DNA of 64,000 nucleotides from Caprimulgus europaeus (Eukaryota; Chordata; Aves; Caprimulgiformes; Caprimulgidae), in NCBI GenBank assembly GCA_907165065.1, contig OU015525.1, positions 52,399,537-52,463,536 of the forward strand, in the 5' to 3' direction. A program made the translations under genes and the position numbers. Position 1 is the first letter of the stretch, and each line of letters starts with the position of its first letter. Positions 26,691 through 40,700 of the stretch are shown one piece after another. Under the pieces are notes generated by a model. The model saw only the letters and a program-made list of their open reading frames with translations. It was not told the origin of the DNA and searched no databases.

Positions 26691-28572
26691 GTAAGTGATA
26701 TGGTGAACAGAAAGGCAATGGGATGCATTCAAAATAGATTGTTAATACCTATATCCATTTGCCATCCTTTCAAGCTGCCCAGAGAGAAGAATAATCCTGA
26801 CCTGCTTCCTCAAATCTACCCTACTCTGCTTGAATATTATTTCTAATATTAACTGAAGCCTGGCTAAGATTTTTCTTTTTTTAAAAAAACAATTTCAAAG
26901 CAGTTATATTTCCCTGGCTTTTACAAACAATTATAAAATTAGATAAAATTAAATCAAATGAAATAAAAACCAAAATAAAACTACCAGTGAGGATGGGAAA
27001 CACAGTGGGAATTATTCTAAGTGAGAATTTAGTTATTCTAATTTCTGCCCTTGACAATTGTTGGACATATTTTCATACAGACAGAGATAATGTCCTCTAA
27101 TTCCACTTCAAGAGTCTATTCCTGTCAGTTAAACATTATCTACAAGTCCCTATGGAGGTGTTAATTTAAAGCTGATGCTGGCACAGTTTTTCACTCTTTT
27201 CCAGCCATCTGGTCACATACTGAATTGTCAGCTCTTTTATCTAAACCTGAGAAGAAGACTGAACGAGTAAACAAAAACATCAACAAAAGAAAACTCAGGG
27301 TCCAAAGTGACCACAACAATCAAGACTAGTTGCGATTTCTTCTCACTCACAAAATTCAGACAAGAGAGGCTTAATACAAAAAGAACCCCTCAAAAGGCTG
27401 CAACCTGAGGCTATTTTGAAACCCCCTCTCCCCCCTCAGTCCATACGCAGAACTGTAAACACACACTGAGCATTCATATTGTCCCTTCTTCCCCGACACC
27501 ACTCTCCTAAGGATTAATAGCAAATACATAGATTGATTTCTTTAAATTCAAAACTTAGAATCCCAGAGGTTGGCTTTCAAACTTATTTTGCATGCCATTC
27601 AATAAAACCTTTTAAGATCAATTTTTAAATGCGGATGCCTCAGTCCTACGCTTTCCCTGTGTACTGACTTAAACAACAGAATGTGGAAGCTGACTGTCTC
27701 ATTAAAGCACCCATATGATAAAACTCGCTACAGTTTCTATACAAATAGACAAGAGTTCTACTACATTAAAATGAAACCAAATCATCTTAGCAAACCTCTT
27801 TTTTCCTCATGGTCTTCTCTCTTCTCTGCGCAACGTTGTTCCATCTTACACACACACTTAGATGTGCCATTAGTGCTTTGTTTAAATTGCATAAAAGCTA
27901 TCCACAGCTCTCCTAAGAATGAAACAGTTTTAATATTTTCTGATCCATGTTCCTGCCACAAACATTCACTGGCAGTATGATAGCTCCAAGAGCAGACATC
28001 TGATTCTTGACATTTAAAGATACAATACTGGTGAAAAATAGTGACGCTGTATTAACTGCAAACAGCTTGTGAGGGAGTAGGTGATGTACTCCTAAAATGT
28101 ATAACCAGAACAAGCAATAATTTCAACCTTTTGCTTTTTTCATTTTTGACTCAAAGCCATGAGAAAGAGGAATAGCCAGATAAACAAATCTGGACACGTT
28201 ACAATAACTGTTTTATGAGAATTTATATTCTATGGCAGAAAGGAAAATAGGTTGTTTTCCTGCTGGAGAAAGTATTAAGGTACCCCAAAGTTTCTCAAAA
28301 GGGTATCAAAAGCTTTCATAATAAAATAAGCAGTAAATGAAGGCAAATCCTGAAATTACAGAAATCAAAGAATTTGTATCCTGGTAACATTCAGTTAATT
28401 GACACTGTAATGCTAAGTACAAGCACTACAACATCAAATTCCCTACACTCCTACTGTGACTGCCTTATAAATTCAAAAAGTACACAGAAAGGTCTTATTT
28501 TTCCCACATGAAAAAATTATGCCTGTTCCAATGTGAACTGTTTCTCTGAAATACTGAATGCTGGGAAAAGAA

Positions 28573-28758
28573 GAAAAGAAAAGAAAAGAAAAGAAAAGAA
28601 AAGAAAAGAAAAGAAAAGAAAAGAAAAGAAAAGAAAAGAAAAGAAAAGAAAAGAAAAGAAAAGAAAAGAAAAGAAAAGAAAAGAAAAGAAAAGAAAAGAA
28701 AAGAAAAGAAAAGAAAAGAAAAGAAAAGAAAAGAAAAGAAAAGAAAAGAAAAGAAAAG
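28573..28758 (+). repeat. (GAAAA)37 pentanucleotide microsatellite
   Basis: Thirty-seven uninterrupted GAAAA units (185 nt plus one G) are seen, with imperfect A/G-rich flanks on both sides. In the DLGAP1 transcript orientation it is (TTTTC)n, beginning about 160 nt after the first coding exon's donor. The long reading frames of KRKEK or FFSFL repeats across it are simple-sequence artefacts. Confidence 0.98.
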
Positions 28759-28917
28759 AGAAAAAGCAGATTTACTTTTAATATCAGCAGCACTGCCCCT
28801 TGTTTGGTGATCAGTGGCTTCTCAGAAAAGTTGAAATATAAGAGCAAACCTCCATCCCCCACAAACACTGAGGCAATGCAGAGCACAGTTAACAGCAATC
28901 AGTTCTCCACACTGTAC

Positions 28918-29871
28918 CTGGAGGTACTGACATGACCGTTCCTGTTGACACGTCTCTGCCTTCACCACTGTCTGGTCCATGTTAACTGACGCTTTCTGGT
29001 AAACTTCACGGGCTCTGCTCACGGTTAATGTAGAGGACCAAGAGCTTTTCTTCATTAACTGGGAGTCCAAATTCACAGGCAGGTTTGCACAGGTAGAGCA
29101 TTTGACATCATTATTGCTTCTGGATGACTTCACAGTATGTTCGCTAATAGTGTTATAGGCTTCCATAAAGTATTGGGAAGAAGAACGATCAGGGCATCTT
29201 CCCATGGTCATGACCCCACTAGGACCATGATAAATACAAACATCATTGTCCAAGTTGTCATCTGAACTCCACCATCCTGATGCATTGGATCTGGGCTTAC
29301 CTTCTGATCTCCTTTCTTTACTCTTACTGCGCTTCCCATACCTTATCGTCTGTGACTCCTCTGGGCTTGCTTTGGCCCCATTGACACTCCCCTTTGATGG
29401 TCCCTCCAGTGAATGGGACTTGGTAAAGAGCTTTTGGACAGAATGAACCAGATGCCGGATTCTCCCTGGGCTGTCACTGCGGTGCTCCATGGCAGTCCGC
29501 TTGTACTGCAGAGTGTGGTAACCATCCCGATTCAGAGGCAGCTGCCGCTCAAACTGGTCCAAAAGGTTGGCAGGAATGCGGTTGGTCTTGCTGGCAGTTC
29601 CGTGGGGAACCAGAGCACACTCATCCTTGAGTTCATGGTGGGAATTGTAATGCCTCCGGGGAAAGGTGCTGCTGGCAATCTGATCGCTGTAGGGCACCAT
29701 GCACTCTGCCTGAAAAGAGTTCCTCTGAGTGTAGTAAGGGTGGTCTGCAGGATGGGGGTCCACCGGGTTTAACAAATATGGCTTCCTGTCTGGGTGGTGT
29801 GGCAGACTGTCACATGGAGGGTCACAGGCAACCCCATGATGATGACTACGGCTGCTAGATAATCCCTTCAT
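28918..29871 (-). CDS. DLGAP1: DLGAP1 first coding exon, residues 1-318
   Basis: This exon encodes the N-terminal part of DLGAP1/SAPAP1, a postsynaptic-density scaffold that bridges PSD-95-type GK domains and SHANK. Reading the minus strand from the ATG at 29871-29869 gives 318 codons with no stop. The start is MKGLSSSRSHHHGV. The conserved SAPAP core follows: ANLLDQFERQLPLNRDGYHT at about 101-120, RSDSPGRIRHLVHSVQKLF at about 131-149, a basic KRSKSKERR stretch at about 180-188, WWSSDDNLD at about 200-208, and a C-terminal SRAREVYQKASVNMDQ. It ends CQYLQ, then a CAG|GTACAG donor at 28917. DLGAP1 is preferred over DLGAP2-4 because the extreme N-terminus matches what I know of vertebrate DLGAP1. 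The start is supported by an in-frame TAG 14 codons upstream and a G at -3. The exon ends in phase 0. Identification is from recalled family sequence, not a search. Confidence 0.96.
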
Positions 29872-29943
29872 CGCTGATGGAAAGCAAGTCCCAAAGTCAT
29901 CTAATATGTATGGCTATGCAACGGGCAGATCTCAGAGAAAGGC
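29872..29943 (-). other. DLGAP1: 5' UTR part of the DLGAP1 first coding exon with splice acceptor
   Basis: Upstream of the ATG on the minus strand there are 72 nt before a pyrimidine-rich acceptor (TTTCATTCTTGTAG, with AG at 29945-29944). This suggests the start codon lies in an internal exon preceded by at least one 5' non-coding exon. The segment carries an in-frame TAG, so the coding frame does not extend upstream. No TATA box or CpG island is visible nearby. The acceptor assignment is inference; the exon could also begin elsewhere if a local promoter is used. Confidence 0.6.
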
Positions 29944-32900
29944 CTACAAGAATGAAATACAACAGAAGCCATAAGATATTCAAGCTAAAAGAAAAAACAG
30001 CATGTGCACATTTAGCATTCATTGTTTCTTGTTGTAAAAATAATTGGAATAAACATTCTCTTATTCTTTTTATCCCTTAATCTTTCCCATGTCCAAAATA
30101 GTGATAGGAAATACCTAAATAACACACACAAAAAATTATCTTGTTCCACCAGCTGAAAAACAGATGCAAGAGAATTCTTCTGATATGAAATTCACTATTG
30201 TTGATGAATCCACAGCAAGATAAGTATCACCACCTATATTCTAAAACCTCAGTCCTGAAAACATTCATGGATAGAGGCCTCCCAGGAGGCCTTAATTGCT
30301 CATCTGCATGTTTTCAGAGCCAAACAAACACATTATAAATGATCATGTCCTTAATGGAGAGCTTTCTGGGTCACTTTGGGCCAAATACATAGTGCAGTGC
30401 AATTAATGAAAAACTTTCCTCTGTCTTCAGTGTACATCTGTTCATGATTCAAATGCAGTTTTACTTGATCTCCATGTTGTCTGCCTAGACTGTAAGCATC
30501 TCAAGACAATATCAAAACATTTTTTCTGTAAGCTTTTTTCAAATTAAGAATAAACCAATAATACATTACTCTAACTGTCAAAAATGAAGCCAAACCCACT
30601 GTTTAATAACCTATATATTTGAGGTTATTGTATTTACTGTTTACTCACTCCTATTCACAAAACTAATCTTATACTGATAATGCAGGGCTTGGTTTAATTT
30701 GTCATAAATTTTCAGTGTACTAAGCAGTGTTTAAATACCCCTACCTACTCCTCCTACCATTAGGGCAACTGGTATAGTGAAAACTTGCACACAGCTATAA
30801 CAGCTTAAAGGATTTCAACACTTAATACTTGATTGCAGTCACTTGACCCTGAAGTGACTCAATGTTATAGACTATTTATTACAACAAGTTGAATATGGAA
30901 ATCATCATCACAAGTGATATAATAACCACTCTGTTTGAGGCCAGATGTCCTCATTTTAGCTCTCACCACTAGCAAAAGTCTGGGTGCAACTGCTACTGCA
31001 TCCTCTGAGCTACTAACGTGTAAATGGGGTTTCAGATGTGGCAAAACATTCTCACGGTGCCGTCTCAGCTCCTGATGGGCAGAGGACTCCTTAGAGGATG
31101 CCCTCTTATATGGCACACAACTGAAACTGAAAGGAGTCACTCAGCTACTTTATTCCTTTCTGGCATGGCTAACCACATAATACTTTTGTAAATGTCACCC
31201 TTGAGATCTTTCTTGGAGTGTGCATACACATACATAGCAAACAGTTTTGCACTATATTCCTCCAGTGTTCTCTCAGATAAAGTTCATGTTTTAACAGGTT
31301 GTAGACATTGTACCTACTGGCAAATTGGCAACAATGAAGTTTTCTAAAATAGCAATAAGTTAATGTCAGTCTGGAAAAGCATGCTCTGCATTTCATCAGA
31401 ACATATTTTATATTTTCTTCTGAATTTGTGGTGAGTTAAAGAGGAGTTTTTTTTCAATATGCTTCAAACCTAGTATGGGTCTCCTGCATTTCACTCCCCC
31501 TCACTGGATCCTGCAGAAAATGTTCATTCTCAGGAGATCCTGAATTCCAAAAAAAGAGTTTTCAAAATAACAAAACATTTGAAATATTTCAAATGGATGA
31601 GCTCACTGGCTTATCTGAAGAAGAGAATGGCCAAAGGCAATTTTAAAAGCACAAAAATAATGCATTCAGAGAGCTGGACTTGCAAGTTATACTGTAAAGA
31701 CAATCCTTACCACTTCTAAAGAGCATTTACATCCCTACTGACTCCTTTAAAAATTTGATCTATTAGACTGTAATAGACAAACATCCAAAGGGACATAGCA
31801 GTAGATCCATTACTTAGATCACTGAAAATGTGACTTGACCAACAATATCCCATCAAGAAGAATACCACTAAAGGATATAATGACCAAATAAAAATACTCC
31901 AATCTCTGGTATCTATTAATATCTTTCACACTTGAAGGCTTGTGAAAACAAGGCTTTAGTCAGTTATTTTTTATTTAAATCCATTTATAATCATGCAATC
32001 ATCCTCAAGATGATTGATAAATTATCTTAGGGCTATCAATAGATTAGTGTGCTATATAAGATAAAAGTAATAAAATCTTGCCCCAAAGATATGAGAAAGA
32101 CATGGAGAAGTACACTAAAGTAGGACAAGCCCATAACCAGTGATTTATTTTCATTTTTTCATTTTCTGAATGGCTACAAATTTTTCATTTTTGTGTGCTG
32201 TGGAAAAACAGTATATATAGACAAAGAACTGAAAGGACTGATAATTTAAAGAACATCGAAGTCATGACAGGCATGGGAGATGTCATGGAATTATTAAGAA
32301 TATGTAGTCTTAATATATTGATAGAGCAGAATTGCTGGGATGAGGAAACACTTGATCTGATTTATAAACTGGCACAGAATAGTGTGGAATATCTTCAAGA
32401 TAAAGACGAGCTCAAAAGATGCAAGTATGGTTTGACTGATGAGAGCAGCAGTGTTACCAGCTGTGTTTTGGATGGACTGACAATATGGATGCTAAGGAGG
32501 ATAGTCTTAAAAAGTGAAAAAGCTTATGAAAAGTGACATTTGTCTGTACAGAGAGAGAGACAGGGTTTTCATAAATTGTGGAGGAAGATTGGCTTAGCAC
32601 AACTACATGAGCTTGGATGGCAAGTAGGATGGTGGAAATGTTTAGGAGAAAAGATAACATCTACTTCTACAATCATTTTGAGCCTGAGTTGTCAATTAAT
32701 CTTCCGTGACAAAGTACTAGAGAAAAAAGCAGAAAATAGATTATCTGCCCAAGAGGAATCAGATGAACAGACACACAGAATAACAGAGAAAATAAGCTTG
32801 TGAAAGCAAAAGATCATAGAGTTACAAAAAAAAAAAAAAAAGGAGGATACAGCTTTGCAGGAGTAGCAAAATTAAAAGAGGAGGAAAAGAAGAAGTAGCC

Positions 32901-34700
32901 AAGACCAGAGAGTGATAGGGAGGAAAAAACCAAACCAAAACAAAAACAAAAGGGAACAATCAACCTGTGTAACAAAAAGGAGTTATAGGAAAGGCTCCAA
33001 AGCCTGGGAGAAATTGAAATTCAGAATAAAAACTGTTTGTTCCCAACTCTTAGACTGGTGTATGCATTATGAGAGCTTTTTTCTGCTGCAGCAGCATTGA
33101 AAACATTTATTTTATCATGTGTAAATTGTGATAAAAAAACTAGTATTAACTAGAATATAGCTTAGTTTACCTTAACTATATTACTGCTGCTACAGTATTG
33201 AAAGTGTAATGAATTAAAAAAAAAACCAAAACAAAAAACCAGGTGTACTATAGTGCACCTTCCAGGAAGGAAAGAGTAAGTAGCAAATGCTCTGCAATGA
33301 AGAAAAGAGTGGTGCTTTTCTTAAATATTTAGTGGACAATTCTGCACAGAAAAAAACCCCAACATAATTCCTAAATCGCTCTCACAATATTAATATACCT
33401 TAATACACCACTAGAAAAAAAACCCCCACAAAAACCAAACCACCCTACAGCCTCTGCTTCCATCAGTATTTTTCAAAAAATAAGCATAATTTTCCATAAT
33501 TGTGTTGGCTTAACCTATCAATCAATGTTTAGTGCAATTAACAGCTGGAGACAGGGCTAGGTGATCATGCCATAAATAGCTGAGAGGAAGCCAATTAAGA
33601 TTTTTATTGTATTGTTATTTTTTGGCGAAACTAGGAACATTGAATTACTCATGAAATAAGGCAAGAAAATTGATGAACATACTGCATATTAATAAACAGT
33701 GAAAATAGCAATTCTATGTACAGCAGACCCAAACCACTTGATGGCATAGGAATAAATGAGATGTTAAACGGATACAGCATTGTAAGGGTGAAGAATGCTT
33801 ATTACTTTCAACATTCATGTTACATTTGCTTTTATTTTCTTGAGGATGCCCTGGGTAAGAAAGCTACAAATATATTCATCTTTGCTGCTAACATAGCATC
33901 CCTAATGCACAACAATTAATTGGAATAACTTAGTGGCTAAAAAAATGTGTAATTAATTCTTACGTAATTAAAATGAAAATGCATGCAAGATAACCAAACC
34001 TGAATACATAAATTACCTACACTTTTACAATTTTTATTTCATTATGTTGTCTACTCATGTGTTCCAAATTTATTCATAAAACACGTCTTCAAGAAACGTA
34101 TTATTTCCTTTAGATATATGTGAAAACTTCCCTCTTATAAAAGATTTACTGATATGCCACATAGCCTGTCCAATTTTATCTCATGAGATTGCAGAATTAC
34201 ATTTCTTACATTCTCACAGGAAGCTGTGAAAAACAATTCGGTAACAAAAGCTTCCACTAAAATAATGCATACATAGGTATATAGAGACAGTAGATAATAC
34301 AGGAGAATATAGGAGGTAGTACAAAATGAATAGTATAATAAAAATGGTTTATGGCCATTAGTGACTTACAAACTCATAATTGAAATGCATTTTATGGGAT
34401 CAGTATGAAGAGTCAACATTCATAATCTTCTCTTTTTTCAATAATCTGATTATGTTGTAGCAGTTCAAGATTCAGAACAAGGCAAATTGCCTATGCACAA
34501 TATAATCCATAATGTAAAGTGTAAGGTCAATAACTGCTAAGATAAATGACAGAATGACAGTGGTACCTATGTCAAGTTGTGTAGCTTAACTATAAAAACA
34601 TGCAAGTAAGATATAGATGAGAAACAGAAAAATATGCTCTTGAAATTTGTATTAGCAATATACAGAAGGAAGGCAATGCAACTACAATATGTGTAGTTAC

Positions 34701-34750
34701 CAACAGAGACACCCTAACAGCCAAGCCTAACATCAACAGAGACACCCTAA
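34701..34750 (+). repeat. Direct repeat, 17 nt twice
   Basis: CAACAGAGACACCCTAA occurs at 34701-34717 and 34734-34750, a period of 33 nt. This suggests a small local duplication. Confidence 0.9.
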
Positions 34751-37700
34751 TCAAGCATCACCAGGACCACAGCACCTTAATTCTAATATCCTTGTTTGTT
34801 TTAAGGAGTGGGAGATGTTGAAATTTTTTTTTGTTTGGTGAACGTGGTTCTTCTAAGATACCATTCAGTGAGTTAGAGGATGCTTCTGAATCCTCAGTTT
34901 TGTGCCAGGTCCAGAAACTGAAGGGCTGGTACACAAGTGGAAGGCAATGTAAATGCAAAACATCATGCATGTTCAGCTCTGAATCAGGAAGGCATTTAAC
35001 CATGTGCACAAATGGAAATGCACATTTGGACCATATTGGTACTTATACCTCAGATCACAACAGTCTTTTCAAAGAAATGCTGTTCACTCTTTGAAGAGAG
35101 AGGATATAAATTATGCTTTCTAGCAGTGCTATTTGTAGTTATGCTCCTATTTTATGCTCTATGGTAAACAAAGGGAGGTTCTCATTTCCATATTGAACAC
35201 CAAAGATTCTCAGTATTTGCTTATTTATTTATTCACACGCTATGGGATGTTCTCAGGGAAAATCCTTTCCCTGATTCTCAGACTTTTACAAATACATGGA
35301 AGATACATTTACGCTAAGAATCAAACTTCCACATGCTCCTCATGCAGAACATTGCTTTATCACTAAGGTCTTGACAATTTGCAGCCATTCTGTGTGGCCT
35401 GTCTGTTGTTACATCACATTAATAAAAATCTAGACATCAATAAAAGGATACATATTCTAAAATGCATCTATCCACATATTTTATTAAAGGTGTTCAGAAG
35501 AAAATGAGGTCTCAAATTATCTTCCTAATCCATTTTGGCACGTAATATGAAAGATACTGTGCCTTAGGTAAAACTCTTAAGTGAATGTCTGGCTTTTGCT
35601 TCTGTGTCAGCAATCACACCAGGCAAATGATATTTACAACATAATTTAATCTTGAACAGTGTATAGGGAGTCATAAAGAGAAATGTTTTGGCCAGTAACA
35701 TAAACTCAAACCAAGTTCATGAGCAAATCAAAAGGTGTAACTGAGGAAAAATGTAATTAAACTCTAGCTGATCTGTGAGGAGTCCCTTGTGAATGGTATG
35801 CATACAGAAAAAAACAAGAAGAGAAGCATCCACCAACAATGTCAAAAAAAGGGATGTTTTTTTTTTTCCTGTCTGAATCCAACAAGCTTTAGTTTGCATA
35901 TACTTGTGGTGACAAGTTTCACATTTACATTGGATGACTGTTTTCATCCATGCATTTTTGGTGAGCAACTGTGGTGGTCAGTACCAAGGTAGTGTGTGCC
36001 TTGAAGGTCTGGATTCCTTTTTTTTAATCTCTGTGGCTAGGAGCAAGTTGATGCTGCATTAGGAGTGCCACTAAAACTGTAGTCACTAAAGGATCCTAAC
36101 ACATAACTAATCTATGAGTCATATCTAAATACATTACAAGGTCTGCAAGAATTATAGCAGTAATATGTCAGCAAAATTTTGACACACAGAATCTGATTTT
36201 CTCTATCCTGTTAGGAGTGCAACTGGCAACAGGCAGGATGGCATGCGAAAATCTTGGCTCTACAAATAGAAATACTAAACTGTGATCATCTGCTCTTCCA
36301 CTCTCCTCATTTGCACACACAGTTAACAGTCAACTTCTAAAAAATTCTGATCTGCTATAGTGAGTAATAATATACTGTGTAATTAGACTGCTCATGCCTT
36401 TTCTGCAGTATAGGACACAGAGTCTCTCCTACTTGATAAGGTACAGCATATCAGTTGGAAAGCCTGTAGTGAATCCCACTGCAAATTCAGAACTGCCAAT
36501 CAACATTTTCTTCACTTTATTCCTTACTATTTAGAAATTAAGCTAAACGTTACATTAAACATTTCTTTCTTCACAAAAAAAAATCACCGAACTCATATTA
36601 AGTTAATGAAACATAGTTTTAAGAGACTCTTTCTACAGCTCCAGTCTTACAGACCTTGACCTCATTTAGCAGAAACAGAGATTGATTTCCTTGAAAAATG
36701 TTCTTTCAAGTGCACTGTGATCTTTTAAGTCCAAGCAAAACTGAATGCTACAAAAACATATAAGCATCAGAGTCTCTATGCTTGCAGATGGGATCTCACC
36801 TTGGTTTCAGTTGGCAGCTCTATTTGAATGGTGTCACCCCTGAAAATCTGTTGTCAGCCCCAGAACCTAATGAAAATGGAGAAAGAAATTTACATGTGTC
36901 TTAATGGAGAAACTTCATGGAAACCTTACAGGAGTCTTGTGAAGACCAAGGGTAAGAGTTGTGAAGACATTAATTTTAACAGAAAGAAACTACAGGGCTT
37001 ATTGATCTTCACAGGTGGACAGCCCATATGCTACCCCCACTAGCCCACCTGAAAGAAAAAAAAACTGAAAGCAGTGAAACTCTCCCATATCGTAACTGCC
37101 AGTAAGAACTTCCTGGAAAATCCACTTTGCAGTCATATTGGTATTGTGAAGCTTTGATTATATCAACAAATGTCACCACTATGATCACCCTGCCCAGTCA
37201 TGGATATGTTCCAGGTCCTGTGTGCCCAAGACGGGTTTCTCCAGTGAGGCAGTAGAAAAGACATGAGGCAAACAGTGGCAAGAATGTTCTGCTCATATCT
37301 AAGGCCAATGAACTTCTACATGGGAGAAAACTGACTCTGGGAAGAAAAATAAGCCCTCTCTGAAGTTATGAAACAAAAGGGCTCATCAAGTAAGATGCAA
37401 AGTTCACTGAGTTGGAAGAAAACAGTTATGCCTAGATCAAAACTTAATCTAACTCATTTGAATCTGTTCCTTCCAGGTCAACATAAAAATAAAAAAACCA
37501 GCAAATCTAAGCTCAGTTTGCACTGAATATGAAGCATCTGATAAAAGGCAGAGAATAAAAGGACTATTGTAACTGTTCCCTAAAACAGGGCTGTAACATT
37601 TAACTTCTTGAGTTAAAGGGTTTGGTTTTTTTTAGAAAAACTAAACAACTAAAACCTGAACCAAACCCTCATTTATACTGTGGTATATAAATGCAGTTAA

Positions 37701-40700
37701 AGAACTTTAACCACTTTATCTTTGGCGCTATAGAACTTATCAGTATTTGTTGTCACATTGTAGCTGGTATGGAAATAATTTCTGGTTTTATAACAATGTT
37801 ATGAAATTGAGTTAGATTTGGTGGAAGTTTTAAGCCACTTGCTCAAATCAACTTGCTTCATTTTACCTCAAAAAACCCAAGAAATAGAAAAAACTTATTT
37901 TCAGAGGAAAATATTTACTACAAATATTTTTCATGCAGCTCTAGTTATGAAGAAATTGAAATGGCAACCATTTTGAAAGAGGATTATTTTTCATAGAATT
38001 CTGTGAAAAATGTTTGTGCATTATGGCAAACTGGGAAATAAATCTTAATTTAAGAAGAACGTCTAAAATTACTATTACTTTCAAAAAGCTACTTAAGTTT
38101 ATCAAGTACCTCATAGAGTATACAATGTGACAGAGTATACAAGAGTGACAGCAAAAGTAAGTGTGGAAGAGAAAGTCTGTGGGAAAGATGCTCTTCCCTA
38201 AGCATGGCACAGAACAGTGGCTGCATCCCCTCTGGGAGGGTATTCTGCCCTTGAGCAGAGGACACATCATCTCATCTTCTGCTTTGAGGCTTCATTCAGT
38301 TCCACGTAAAACACACAACCACTAACTACATTTAATCTATAAATTTACAACAGTAATAGTTTAAAAGCTTTTACAAAATCTCCATAACAGTAACTTTGAT
38401 TTTATTTGGATATGATTTTATGAAAACATAAAAAATAAAAAAATAGTATCTCGGATTTTTCTGCTATTATTTAGGCACATGTAATTTGTTTCCGCTATGC
38501 TCATGTGCTTGTGCCTCTTTTTTTTTTTTTCTTGTGTATTTTTCAATAAATAGATTCAGTGGTCTGCGCATACCTAGAAACAAGTAAATTTAAAAATAAA
38601 AATACCTTTGCAATGTTTATTTTGAACTTTGTTCATGTCTCTTGAGGTATGCAGACAAATAGTCTATGACAAGAATCTACTTGTAGAAATTATGCTTATT
38701 CAACTAAGAATCAGAATATAATTCTATTAATATGCAGGTAAAAAAACCCCAAAGCTTAATTTCTGAATACAAAACACTTCCAATAAACCCTTACAAGTGC
38801 ACTAAAAATTATTAATAGAAATATTTTTTTTCAGAACAGTGAACATGCCTCAAACATTTCAGAAATGGCTTTCAGAATAGCTTTTAAATGAAAAAGAGGT
38901 AAAAATTACTAATAAATAATAGTCTGTCTGATGTTAGATAGCTGAAAAGGAAAAATAAATAAACATGTGGATAGGTTGAATTGCATAGTTCAGCTTTGCA
39001 ATGTCATGGAATTTAACTGTGATTTGTACTTGACCGACTGATTGATCTTTACTTCCACAGTTTGTGACTGATCTTTTATCAGTTTGGTGAGGTCACATAG
39101 GATTCACTATAAGGCTTTGACACTGAGAGGAACATGGTGGTGGTACTCTCAGTTAAGTGCCACCTAAACTGCTTGTGCATGTACTTCACATACATGTTTA
39201 TAAGAAACTCAGATCTGAAGATGATTTCTTCACTGTATGTACTCTGTACAGAAGCTCATCACAAATCACTGTGCTGAAATACACAAAATAGTAAATGAGT
39301 ATCTTACTGTTGAAGGATGCCTGACTTCATCAGCACATTAAGCATTTATACGCTGCACATTTCATTCCTGGAGGCTCAGAGGGAAAACCAAAGCACGAGA
39401 CTGTTATTTTATACTAGCCTTAACAGAACACCACATATTGCTGACATTAAACACAACAATAAAGAATAGACTTTAAAATTTTCTTTATATGTAGGGAGAG
39501 TTAAGAAGTCAAAAGCAAGTACAATATAGTAAAGAGTATTTCCATTTCACTTAAACTTTGCTGTAAGGAGTATTAATTGAAACAGAAAAATCAAAGTGAG
39601 GGAGGAAAAGAGTGGAAGAGAAAGCACTAAATGAAAAGAATGAAAAGGAAGTATGAGCTTAGTTATCTTTTTTTGTGTATTACTATTTCTAGTAATGCTC
39701 CAACTGATATAAGTTCATAGATCTCAAAGGAATTACTCCAGAGTGAGATCAGCATGAATATTATAAAAGTGAATGGAATGAACATAATCTCTGCTTTTAA
39801 TACTTGCTAGTTTAAAGTAATAATAAAAAATAAAGAATATTTTCTATAATTAGTAGATACAGTTTTAAAATCATTAATAACGCACTTTAGAAAAGAATAG
39901 CATTAGTAACTCGTCGTTTCATCACACAGAACTACCATAAAAGAAATACACTTCAAGGAGCTCCTGAAATTCATTTTACAATTAATGGCAAATGCTAAAG
40001 TGTACATATACTGGAATAACGTACACTGTAGAGTGAAATGTTTTATTTCTAGGTTCTACTGCAAAGCACCTTGTCATGAGTATTTTTAAAAATCACTTAT
40101 GTAATGCATTTTAAATTATTTTTAATTAAATTAAGCTCTAATATTCTGTAAAAACTGCCTGAAAAGTAATACATTAAGTGTGCATTAAATATTTCCATAG
40201 CATTGAAAATGCTTCAGGAAAATGGTTCTTCAAAAGAGAAACACCATAAGCAGACTACTATATATCAAACTGGTGATTTACGCAGAACATCCTAAGAATT
40301 CTTTGTTACTTCCTCCTCCTAATTTAATTTCATTTCAAGGTGAAGGGTGAGTGCATTCATACAACCTACTTTAATTTGTATACTAAAAAGCCAGACTTCC
40401 TTAAACCTGAATGAAAAGTACACAGCCTTTTCACTTCATTACTCTTAGCTATTCAACAGAAATATCATCTTTCCTTTCAAAACATGAGGTTCGTCATAAA
40501 TTAAAGGTCAGTATTATTGTGGAAGCTCAGGAGGAGCCACTGTCACTACACTGTTTGTCCTCATACATAATATGAAGGTTATAAAAACCATCCATAGCTA
40601 CTACTGTGGAGCCACAATTTTTTGTTGATATAGCACAGACCTTGCAGAAAGATAGTCATTCCCATTTTAAAGTTATAAAGTGATAGAATTTGCCACATTT

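Larger units (their letters stand above)
15698..28917 (-). other. Intronic DNA between DLGAP1 first coding exon and the exon cluster
   Basis: This interval is about 13.2 kb of AT-rich intron. It holds one CR1 3' tail at 16361-16711, an A-rich simple stretch near 18034-18080, AT dinucleotide microsatellites near 23411-23444 and 24720-24782, an ancient LINE-like remnant near 26598-26690, and the GAAAA array at 28573-28758. No additional exon with family similarity was recognised. The remainder looks like unique non-coding sequence. Confidence 0.7.

Noticed and set aside
28822..28917. Extension of the DLGAP1 first coding frame by 31 codons past CQYLQ
   Set aside because: A CAG|GTACAG donor falls exactly where the conserved protein continues in the next exon (VPQDEW); the extra codons are intron.
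28473..28935. Long frames encoding KRKEK/EKKRK and FFSFLFF repeats
   Set aside because: They are translations of the GAAAA microsatellite, with no coding content outside the repeat.
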